From the NCBI RefSeq assembly GCF_900116065.1, contig NZ_FOZV01000002.1:124001-188000 (forward strand): a DNA stretch of 64,000 bases. Reading direction: 5' to 3'. The translations under genes were made by a program, and so were the position numbers. Within the stretch, counting starts at the first letter, position 1, and each line of letters opens with the position of its first letter. The DNA comes from Brevundimonas viscosa (lineage in GTDB: Bacteria > Pseudomonadota > Alphaproteobacteria > Caulobacterales > Caulobacteraceae). Below are positions 1-9,393 of the stretch, piece by piece. The notes under the pieces were generated by a model. That model was not told the DNA's origin. It did not search any database and saw nothing but the letters and a program-made list of their open reading frames with translations.

Positions 1-507
1 AAGCGGCTCGACAACATCAGGCCGCGGCTGGCGCGCGCCGGGGTCGAGGCCGAACTGCGCCTGCTGGGCCAGAACGGCGGCGGGGCCGAGGACCTGAACG
101 GCCAGGCCGACCTGGTCTTCGTCGACGCGCCATGCAGCGGCTCCGGCACCTGGCGACGGCGGCCCGAGGACGCCTGGCGGCTGACGCCCGAGGAGGTCGA
201 GCGCCTGCACGCCCTGCAGGTGCGCATCCTCCAGCAGGCGGCCCTGCTGGTGAAGCCGGGCGGGCGGCTGGTCTACGTCACCTGCTCCATGCTCAGCCGC
301 GAGAACGAGGCCTCCACGGCCGCCTTCGAGGCGGCCCATCCGTCGTTCCGGCCGGTCCCGGTCGCCGACGCCCTCGCGAGCCCGTGCCTGACCGACGCCG
401 CCCGCGAGCGGCTGACCGCGCTGGCGGACGGCCATCGCCTGCGCCTGTCTCCCGCCGCCGCCCACACCGACGGCTTCTTCGCCGCCCTCTTCGAGCGGAC
501 GGAATGA
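1..507 (+). CDS. rsmB: 16S rRNA m5C967 methyltransferase RsmB, C-terminal part
   Basis: The reading frame is open from base 1 and ends at 507, so only the last 168 residues of an RsmB/NOP2 family SAM-dependent RNA cytosine-C5 methyltransferase are present. The family's two catalytic cysteines are both visible: the VDAPCSGSGTWRRRP motif (about 120-165) and the VYVTCSM motif (about 273-290). The target in the known family is C967 of 16S rRNA, although paralogues with other targets exist and the substrate-defining N-terminal part lies outside the window. The stop overlaps the next start as ATGA (504-507), which suggests translational coupling with the nucleosidase-like gene. Confidence 0.85.
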   Translation, partial: KRLDNIRPRLARAGVEAELRLLGQNGGGAEDLNGQADLVFVDAPCSGSGTWRRRPEDAWRLTPEEVERLHALQVRILQQAALLVKPGGRLVYVTCSMLSRENEASTAAFEAAHPSFRPVPVADALASPCLTDAARERLTALADGHRLRLSPAAAHTDGFFAALFERTE

Positions 508-1201
508 GGCTGGAGCGATACGGCGCCGTCGCCGTCCTTCCGGTGATGGCCGCTCCGGCCGAGTACGGCCGCCATCTGCGCGCCCGCATAGAGCCCCTGA
601 TGACCGGCGTCGGCCCGGTCGAAGCGGCGATCGTCCTGTCGCGGGTGTTGAGCCGGCTCGAGGGCGTCGACAGCCTGCCGGATGTGATCGTCTCGCTCGG
701 GTCGTGCGGCTCGAGACAGCTGGAGCACGCCGCGGTCTACCAGGCCGCCTCGGTCAGCTATCGCGACATGGACGCCAGCCCGCTTGGCTTCCCGAAAGGC
801 GTGACGCCCTTGCTGGACGAACCCGCCGTCCTGCCCCTGCCGTGCCCGGTTCCGGACCTGCCGACCGCCCGGCTGTCCACGGGAGCGAATGTCGTCTCGG
901 GCGCCGCCTACGACGCCATCGACGCCGACATGGTCGATATGGAGACCTGGGCCCTGGTCCGCGCGGCCCGGACCTTCGGCGTGCCGCTGGTGGCGCTGCG
1001 CGGCGTCTCGGACGGTCGCGCCGAACTCAGGGCGCTCGAGGACTGGACCTCGACGCTGCACCTTGTCGACGAGAACCTGGCCGATGCGCTGGACCGGCTG
1101 GCCGCCGTTCTGGCCGCCTGCGGCCCCGCCGCCCTTGAACTCGCCGTCCCGGGCGGCCAAGACCCGGCCCAATTCGCCCCCCACCTGGAACCGACCTTGC
1201 C

Positions 1202-1205
<4 letters not shown>
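504..1205 (+). CDS. Nucleoside phosphorylase / MTA-SAH nucleosidase-like protein
   Basis: This 233-residue protein has the features of the PNP/UDP phosphorylase superfamily: an N-terminal segment ending in TGVGPVEAA, a central [11 protein letters not shown] turn, and the [14 protein letters not shown] motif, whose MxxE part matches the purine- or ribose-binding VDMEtaA motif. In family members of this kind the reaction is cleavage of 5'-methylthioadenosine or S-adenosylhomocysteine, or a phosphorolysis of a nucleoside; the sequence alone does not decide which. The start at 504 is chosen because it overlaps the rsmB stop as ATGA. The 3' end overlaps guaA in the same way, so rsmB, this gene and guaA probably form one transcript. 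Placement next to guaA fits purine metabolism. Confidence 0.75.
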
Positions 1206-2776
<1,571 letters not shown>

Positions 2777-2913
2777 GGGGGAGCGCCGCCCCGGGGCCGT
2801 GTCGCGCACGGCAGGCCGGGAACCTTGGCGGCGGGGCGCCATCCGTCCGATTCCGTTGAATGAGCGGCGAGCCGCGCTGTAGGCTCGGCCTGATCCTCCG
2901 CCTGAGGCCGTAC

Positions 2914-3633
2914 ATGCCCATGCTCCGCCTCTCGACCCAGCTCCACAAGTGGATCGCCCTCGTGGTCGGCGTGCAGGTCCTGTTCTGGGTGGCCGGGGGG
3001 CTGGTGATGACCGCCATCCCGATCGAGACGGTGCGCAGCGAACATCACGTCCGCGAGGCCGCGCCCGCGGCGCTTCCTGCCGTCCTGCTGCGGGCCCTGC
3101 CGGACGCGGCGGGGACGATGGCGGGCGGTGTCGCGCGAGCCGAGCTGAAGTCCACCCCGAGAGGCCCCGCCTGGGTGCTCACGCCTGTGAGGGGCGAACC
3201 GGTCGCGCTGGCCGCCGACACCGGCCGCCCGTTTCCCGCCCTCACACCGGCGGAGGCCGCCCGGCTCGCGGCGCAGGCCTATACGGGCGAGGGCCGCCCC
3301 GTTTCGGCTGTCCACCTGTCCGAGGCGCCGGCCGAGACCGGCCGCACGGGTCCGATCTGGCGCGTGGAGTTCTCGGACCGCGAACAGACGGCCTTCTACC
3401 TGTCGCCGGAGACCGGCGAGGTGGTGACGCGCCGGTCGGCCGTCTGGCGCTTCTACGACTTCTTCTGGCGGCTGCACGTGATGGACTGGAAGCACGGCGA
3501 GGACTTCAACCATCCGCTGATCATCGTGACCACGATCCTGACCCTGAGCATCGTGGTCACCGGCTTCATCCTGCTGTGGATCCGGCTGTCGCGCGACATC
3601 CGCCTCGCCCACGCCGCCCGGCGGAAGCCGTAG
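2914..3633 (+). CDS. PepSY-type membrane protein
   Basis: This protein of about 239 residues has an N-terminal membrane helix (HKWIALVVGVQVLFWVAGGL), a periplasmic region of about 160 residues with two PepSY-like stretches (one around IWRVEFSDREQTAFYLSPETG), and a C-terminal helix (HPLIIVTTILTLSIVVTGF). PepSY-TM proteins are often linked to iron or heme uptake, flavin reduction or protease control, but nothing here fixes the role. I prefer the ATG at 2914, which has GAGG six bases upstream, over the in-frame ATG at 2860, which has no ribosome-binding site. The 137 bp after guaA hold no other gene. No FNR-like box is seen in front of it. Confidence 0.75.
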   Translation: MPMLRLSTQLHKWIALVVGVQVLFWVAGGLVMTAIPIETVRSEHHVREAAPAALPAVLLRALPDAAGTMAGGVARAELKSTPRGPAWVLTPVRGEPVALAADTGRPFPALTPAEAARLAAQAYTGEGRPVSAVHLSEAPAETGRTGPIWRVEFSDREQTAFYLSPETGEVVTRRSAVWRFYDFFWRLHVMDWKHGEDFNHPLIIVTTILTLSIVVTGFILLWIRLSRDIRLAHAARRKP

Positions 3634-3740
3634 CCTCCGCCGCCGTCTGTCGCCGTGGCGCGACGATCGCCCGGGCCGCGCGATCCCGGCGAGCCTCGCT
3701 GGAAGCTCGCGGGACCGGTGACGCGGATCGCCTGCGTGTC

Positions 3741-3754
3741 TTGATCCGCATCAA
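3741..3754 (+). promoter_or_regulatory. FNR/FixK-type box, perfect palindrome
   Basis: TTGATCCGCATCAA matches TTGAT-N4-ATCAA at all ten defined positions. It ends 57 bp before the ATG of the CoA-transferase gene at 3812. If the box is centred at -41.5, as in class II Crp/FNR promoters, the transcript would start near 3789. Confidence 0.75.
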
Positions 3755-3787
3755 TGCCCGGCCCCGATCCGGCGGTCAGGGCGTTGA

Positions 3788-5323
<1,536 letters not shown>

Positions 5324-5340
5324 GCTCCCCGGCGCGGGCC

Positions 5341-5354
5341 TTGATCGGGGTCAA
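5341..5354 (+). promoter_or_regulatory. FNR/FixK-type box
   Basis: TTGATCGGGGTCAA has nine of ten defined positions of TTGAT-N4-ATCAA. It lies 17 bp after the CoA-transferase stop and 52 bp before the GTG of the short leader frame that precedes the DUF1003 gene. Confidence 0.6.
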
Positions 5355-5406
5355 GGAGTCCGGGCGGCGGTCGAGGAAGATGGGACGCCGCCAAGGAGAT
5401 GAATCC

Positions 5407-5481
5407 GTGACCCTTTCCGCCCCTGCCGCCGTGGCGCCGCCCGCCCCCGACGTGCGTCCCCTCCCTCGGGGGACCCGATGA
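5407..5481 (+). CDS. Possible 24-residue leader peptide before the DUF1003 gene
   Basis: A GTG at 5407 has the strong ribosome-binding site AAGGAG (5393-5398) eight bases before it. The frame runs 24 codons, is rich in Ala and Pro, and stops at 5479-5481, overlapping the DUF1003 ATG at 5478 as ATGA. The DUF1003 ATG itself has no good ribosome-binding site, so ribosomes may reach it by reinitiation. The alternatives are that the peptide is chance, or that it is the true N-terminus separated by a one-base error. The DUF1003 protein already has a normal N-terminus, which makes the last idea less likely. Confidence 0.35.
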   Translation: MTLSAPAAVAPPAPDVRPLPRGTR

Positions 5482-6026
5482 CCCCGGACGGCGTTCGCGA
5501 GCAGCTTGCGCAGGGCCTGCTCGGCGTCGGTTACGCCGGACTGACTCCGGTGCAGCGCAGCGTGGTCGACCTGATGGCGGCCGAGACGCCGACCGGCCAC
5601 GGGCCCGCGCTGGTCGAGGACCGGACCTTCTGGGAGCGACTGGCCGACCGGGTGGCGCAGGTCGGCGGCTCCTGGAGCTTCCTGGGCGGTTTCGGTCTGG
5701 CCATGGCGATCTGGATCGCCGCGAACCTGCTGCTCGCCCGGTGGGCATTCGATCCCTATCCCTTCATCTTCCTCAACCTCGTGCTCTCGACCCTTGCGGC
5801 GGTGCAGGCGCCGGTCATCCTGATGAGCCAGAACCGGCAGGCGGCGCGGGATCGACGCGCGGCCGAGCACGACTACCGCGTCAACCTGCGCGCGGAACTC
5901 GAGATCATGCGGCTGCACGACCGCCTCCAGCTCAGCGAGGCCCAGTTGCAGCGCATCGAGGCGGCGATCGCCGCCCTGGGCCCGTCGCCGGCCTCATCGC
6001 CCGCAGACGAGGCGTACCGCCCCTGA
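5478..6026 (+). CDS. DUF1003 family membrane protein
   Basis: This 182-residue protein carries the DUF1003 core: DRTFWERLADRVAQVGGSWS, followed by two membrane helices (about 74-95, FLGGFGLAMAIWIAANLLLA, and 101-120, FIFLNLVLSTLAAVQAPVIL), then the MSQNRQAARDRRAAEHDYRVN motif and a C-terminal coiled-coil-like helix (residues about 140-172). The family has no established biochemical function. The FNR-type box upstream places it in the low-oxygen group of this region. It is preceded by a short coupled frame, described separately. Confidence 0.85.
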   Translation: MTPDGVREQLAQGLLGVGYAGLTPVQRSVVDLMAAETPTGHGPALVEDRTFWERLADRVAQVGGSWSFLGGFGLAMAIWIAANLLLARWAFDPYPFIFLNLVLSTLAAVQAPVILMSQNRQAARDRRAAEHDYRVNLRAELEIMRLHDRLQLSEAQLQRIEAAIAALGPSPASSPADEAYRP

Positions 6027-6035
6027 TCGACTCCT

Positions 6036-6254
6036 TCAGATCCCGCGCGCGCCCATCTGGCCGACCCTGGCGAGCACCTGCTCATGGTCGCGGCGGGATT
6101 CCACCCCGCCGATGACCATGTCCCGAACGGGCCGGAAGCCGACAAGCCCAAGCACGCCGCGCTTCAGCGAGGCCAGCGAATAGCCGATGAAGCCCGTGCG
6201 GTAGATCAGGGCCGGCATGCCCATGGTGACGATCACCCGCGCCGACCGCCCCAG
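6036..6254 (-). pseudogene. Remnant of a flavodoxin-fold NAD(P)H:quinone oxidoreductase
   Basis: On the minus strand a 72-codon stretch reads like the C-terminal part of KefF/NQO-type flavodoxin-fold proteins: ARVIVTMGMPALIYRTGF, then SLASLKRGVLGLVGFRPVR and MVIGGVES. The N-terminal half with the flavin-binding region is missing; upstream in that direction the sequence is the 5' flank and first codons of dodecin. The frame stays open as far as 6335, but the part beyond 6254 has no similarity I recognise. I therefore read it as the remains of a deleted gene rather than a working short protein. Confidence 0.55.
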
Positions 6255-6321
6255 GCGTCCCCGTGCGGCTGGTCCAGAGTCATTCCGCTCGGCCAACGCC
6301 GATCCACGACAGGAGCCCGCC

Positions 6322-6531
6322 ATGACCATGCTCAAAGTGATCGAAGTCCTCGCCGAGTCGGATGACAGCTGGGAGGACGCGGCGCAGAAGGCCGTGGCGG
6401 AAGCCTCGGAAACATTGCGCCACGTGCGGTCGATCTATCTCGAGAACCTCCAGGCCACGGTCGAGAGTGGCCGCATCGCCCGCTACCGGATCAACGCCAA
6501 GATCACCTTCGCGCTGGACAGCGGCGACTAG
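6322..6531 (+). CDS. Dodecin family flavin-binding protein
   Basis: This 69-residue protein is the normal dodecin length and has the conserved layout: VIEVLAESDDSWEDAAQKAV, the IYLENLQATVESGRI segment, and a C-terminal RINAKITFALD strand. Dodecins form hollow dodecamers that store flavins or related cofactors and protect the cell from flavin photochemistry. AGGAG lies six bases before the ATG. The gene stands alone and converges on the alcohol dehydrogenase gene 36 bp downstream. No FNR-type box is seen in front of it, unlike most neighbours. Confidence 0.92.
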   Translation: MTMLKVIEVLAESDDSWEDAAQKAVAEASETLRHVRSIYLENLQATVESGRIARYRINAKITFALDSGD

Positions 6532-6567
6532 GCCCCAGCCGGCGGATCGCTCCGTCTTTCCCGGCGC

Positions 6568-7560
6568 CTAGGGGACAAGCACCGCCGCGCCGGTGAAGCG
6601 GCCGTGACGCAGATCGGCCAGGGCCTCGTTCGCCCGCTCGAGCGGATACTCCACCGTATGCGGGCGCACGCCCGCCTCAAGCGCCACCGGCAGGTATTCG
6701 AGGGCGTCCTGGCGCGTGAGGTTGGCGACCGAAGCCAGCACGCGCTCTCCCCAGAGTCGCTCATACGGCATGGCCGGAATGTCGCTCATGTGGATCCCGC
6801 CGCAGATCACGGCGCCGCCCTTGCGCACCGCCGCGAGCGCGAGCGGGACAAGCTCGCCGACCGGGGCGAACAGGATCGCCGCATCGAGGGGCTCAGGGGG
6901 CGGAGCGTCGGACGGGCCGGCCCAGACGCAGCCCAGGTCGCGGGCGAGCGCGGCGGCCGCGTCGTCGCCCGGGCGGACGAAGGCGAAGACCCGCTGGCCG
7001 CGCCAGATGGCCAGCTGGGCCAGCAGATGTGCGGCGGCCCCGAAGCCGTAGAGCCCGAGAGCGTCCACCCGCCGGTCGGCGCAGGCGGCCCGCCAGGCGC
7101 GGAACCCGATCAGGCCGGCGCAGAGCAGGGGCGCGCATTCCGTGTCCGTCAGCCGCGGGGGCAGGGGAAAGCCGTAGCGTGCCTCGACGATGACCTGATC
7201 GGCGTAGCCGCCGTCGCGCGTCCAGCCGTGGAACTCCGCCCGGTCGCACAGGTTCTCGCGCCCCTCCCGGCAATAGCGGCACTGCCCGCAGGTCCACGCC
7301 AGCCAGGCGGCGCCGAGGCGATCGCCGACCCGCACCTCCGTCACGTCGGCGCCGATCGCTTCGACCACGCCGACGATCTCGTGCCCCGGGACGATCGCCG
7401 GACGCCGGGCGGGGAGGTCGCCGTCCAGCACGTGCAGGTCGGTGCGGCAGACGCCGCAGGCGCTCACCCGGAGTCGCACCTGCCCGGCCGCGGGGGCGGG
7501 GTCGGGACGGACTTCGGGCACGAGGCGACCGCCGGAAACGCGCAATGTCATCGTCCGCAT
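6568..7560 (-). CDS. Zinc-dependent alcohol dehydrogenase
   Basis: This 330-residue medium-chain dehydrogenase oxidises alcohols or reduces aldehydes with NAD(H). The catalytic zinc site is seen as [11 protein letters not shown] and the [13 protein letters not shown] segment. The structural zinc cysteines are in [15 protein letters not shown]. The nucleotide-binding region is [15 protein letters not shown], where the usual GxGxxG is GFGAAA. It resembles the AdhA (propanol-preferring) group. The start at 7560 is where family similarity begins; an in-frame start three codons later is also possible. A perfect FNR/FixK box lies 34 bp upstream and is shared with the divergent FPASDP-peptide and stress-protein genes, so both directions may respond to low oxygen. 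Confidence 0.9.
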   Translation of the reverse strand: MRTMTLRVSGGRLVPEVRPDPAPAAGQVRLRVSACGVCRTDLHVLDGDLPARRPAIVPGHEIVGVVEAIGADVTEVRVGDRLGAAWLAWTCGQCRYCREGRENLCDRAEFHGWTRDGGYADQVIVEARYGFPLPPRLTDTECAPLLCAGLIGFRAWRAACADRRVDALGLYGFGAAAHLLAQLAIWRGQRVFAFVRPGDDAAAALARDLGCVWAGPSDAPPPEPLDAAILFAPVGELVPLALAAVRKGGAVICGGIHMSDIPAMPYERLWGERVLASVANLTRQDALEYLPVALEAGVRPHTVEYPLERANEALADLRHGRFTGAAVLVP

Positions 7561-7594
7561 TCCGTGGAAACTGCCACCGCGCCGTGGGGTCTCC

Positions 7595-7608
7595 TTGATG
7601 CGGATCAA
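7595..7608 (+). promoter_or_regulatory. FNR/FixK-type box between divergent genes, perfect palindrome
   Basis: TTGATGCGGATCAA matches all ten defined positions of TTGAT-N4-ATCAA. It lies 34 bp before the alcohol dehydrogenase start on the minus strand and 48 bp before the ATG at 7657 on the plus strand. The plus-strand spacing equals that of the other boxes in this window. Confidence 0.75.
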
Positions 7609-7656
7609 GGCGAACTCGCCCGCCGGCGGGTGAAATCCCTCAATCTGGAGGAGACC

Positions 7657-7842
7657 ATGGCCCGTCGACAGGTCTGCCCGGGCGAGCCCGGGGAGTGCTC
7701 TCTGGATGCGGCGCTGGCCGCGTCCTTCCCCGCCAGCGATCCGGTCGCCGCGCTGGAGCCGGCCGCCGAGCGACCGCGCTTCCGGGCGAGGAAGCGCGCA
7801 CGGATGCAGGCGGACAGCCAAAAGAAGGAGGAACGCCGGTGA
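7657..7842 (+). CDS. Small FPASDP-motif protein
   Basis: This 61-residue protein has an acidic-to-hydrophobic N-terminal half with the motif LDAALAASFPASDPVAAL, and a strongly basic C-terminal tail. Short proteins with a FPASDP motif are widespread in proteobacteria, usually near stress genes, but their function is not known to me. GGAGGAG lies four bases before the ATG. The stop overlaps the universal stress protein GTG as GTGA (7839-7842), so the two are very likely translated together from the promoter with the FNR-type box at 7595. Confidence 0.7.
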   Translation: MARRQVCPGEPGECSLDAALAASFPASDPVAALEPAAERPRFRARKRARMQADSQKKEERR

Positions 7843-8687
7843 CTTACAGAATCATCCTCACCCTGGTCGACGGAAGTCGGTGGGCCGAGAACCGCGCCCG
7901 CGTCGCCGCCGGGCTCGCGGCCCGCTTCGGAGCGCGGCTGACGGGCGCCTTTCCGCGTCCGGCGCCGCCGGTGTCCGCCTGGGATCAGCCGCTCGACTGG
8001 GGCCTGACGCCCTCGATCCCGCCGGCGTTGTCGCTGGAAGCCCTCGCCGCCTACGAGCGGCGCAGCGACGCCCAGGCCGAGGACGCGCGCATGGCGTTCG
8101 AGGCGGCAGCCGATCAGGCCGGCTGTCGGTCGGATTGGCTGACCCTTTCGGGAGAGAGCCCCGCCGGGACCCTCCAGTTGATGCGCCGGACCGATCTCAC
8201 CGTCCTTCCGACGGGACGACTCCCGACCATCGGGCAGACCGGAACGACCGCCGCCGACCTTGTGCTCGACAGCGGAGGGCCGGCCCTGCTGCTGCCGGAT
8301 CGTTCGAGAGGGACGCTTCCCGGGCGACGCGTTCTCGTCGCCTGGAACGGCAGCCGGGAGGCGGCTCGCGCGCTGCGCGACGCCTGGCCGTTCCTCATGA
8401 TCGCCGAGGCGGTGCGCGTGGTCCTCGTCCGGCCCGCCGAGGCCGAGGAGCCGGATAGCCTTCTGCAACGCTATTTCGAGGACCACGGCCGCGCCGTCGA
8501 CCTCGTCGTGGTGCGGGAGTCCGACGCCGGCGCGGCGGACGCTCTCAGGGCCGAGGCCGAAAGGGCGGGCGCCGACCTGATTGTCATGGGCCTGTACGGC
8601 CGCTCCCGGCTTCGCGAGACCATCCTCGGCGGGGTCAGCCGGTCGCTCCTCGACACCGCCGGCATTCCCCTGCTCGTCACCCACTGA
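7839..8687 (+). CDS. Universal stress protein, tandem UspA type
   Basis: This 282-residue protein has two UspA-like halves. The first begins YRIILTLVDGSRW. The second begins RRVLVAWNGSREAARALRDA and ends with the ATP-binding-type signature IVMGLYGRSRLRETILGG followed by VSRSLL. Tandem proteins of this kind are often induced by low oxygen or stationary phase. The GTG at 7839 has AAGGAGG seven bases upstream and overlaps the previous stop, which fixes the start. It is followed after 49 bp by the phosphoribosyltransferase gene, probably in the same transcript. Confidence 0.9.
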   Translation: MTYRIILTLVDGSRWAENRARVAAGLAARFGARLTGAFPRPAPPVSAWDQPLDWGLTPSIPPALSLEALAAYERRSDAQAEDARMAFEAAADQAGCRSDWLTLSGESPAGTLQLMRRTDLTVLPTGRLPTIGQTGTTAADLVLDSGGPALLLPDRSRGTLPGRRVLVAWNGSREAARALRDAWPFLMIAEAVRVVLVRPAEAEEPDSLLQRYFEDHGRAVDLVVVRESDAGAADALRAEAERAGADLIVMGLYGRSRLRETILGGVSRSLLDTAGIPLLVTH

Positions 8688-8736
8688 CCCAGTTCCGCGC
8701 TTCGGGCGCGACCGGCCTTCGCTGCGGAGACCGCCC

Positions 8737-9393
8737 TTGAGACCTCCTCCCGACTTCAGAGATCGCGCCGAGGCGGGCCGCCGCCTCGGGGAGGCGCTGG
8801 CCGAACGGAACGAGAGCGACGTGCTGGTCTACGCCATCCCGCGCGGCGGCGTCCCGGTCGGGCTGGAGGTCGCCCGCGCGCTCGACGCTCCCCTCGACCT
8901 GGTGCTGGCGCGGAAGATCGGCGCTCCCGGCAATCCCGAACTGGCGCTGGCGGCGGTGATCGCCGGCGCGCGGCCGCGCACCATCATCAACGAGGAGATC
9001 GTTCGCCTGAGCGGCGCCACGCCGGACTATCTGGAACGCGAGCGCGCCGCCGCCCTGGCCGAGATCGAGCGGCGGCGGCGGGTCTATCTCGGGGATCGGC
9101 GTCCGCTTGATCCCGCCGGCCACACCGTCGTGCTCGTCGATGACGGCCTGGCCACGGGGGCGACGGCGAGGGCCGCGGCGGCCGGCCTGCGGGCCCAGGG
9201 CGCCCGCCGCATCGTCCTCGCCGTCCCCACGGCCCCGCGGCCCCTGCTCCACGCCCTGAGATCCGAGATGGACGAGGTGGTTTGCCTGCGGGATTCGGAT
9301 GATTTCGCGTCGGTCGGCGAGGCCTACGCCGACTTCCGCCAGGTCGACGACGACGAGGTCGTCGCCTGCCTCGCCGCGGCGCGCGCGGGATGA
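8737..9393 (+). CDS. Phosphoribosyltransferase family protein
   Basis: This protein of about 218 residues has a type I phosphoribosyltransferase fold with the PRPP-binding motif VVLVDDGLATGATARAA (about residues 129-145). An N-terminal AIPRGGVPVGLEVARAL and VLARKIGAPGNPELALAAV are typical of the DUF-like phosphoribosyltransferases found next to stress and dienelactone hydrolase genes. The acceptor base or substrate is unknown. No ATG fits; TTG at 8737 has GGAG seven bases before it and is the most likely start. The stop overlaps the ppsA ATG (9390) as ATGA, so the two are linked. Confidence 0.82.
   Translation: MRPPPDFRDRAEAGRRLGEALAERNESDVLVYAIPRGGVPVGLEVARALDAPLDLVLARKIGAPGNPELALAAVIAGARPRTIINEEIVRLSGATPDYLERERAAALAEIERRRRVYLGDRRPLDPAGHTVVLVDDGLATGATARAAAAGLRAQGARRIVLAVPTAPRPLLHALRSEMDEVVCLRDSDDFASVGEAYADFRQVDDDEVVACLAAARAG

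Noticed and set aside
9117..9130. A TTGAT-containing sequence within the phosphoribosyltransferase gene.
   Set aside because: The second half (CCGGC) has no likeness to ATCAA, and the site is inside a coding region without a downstream start.
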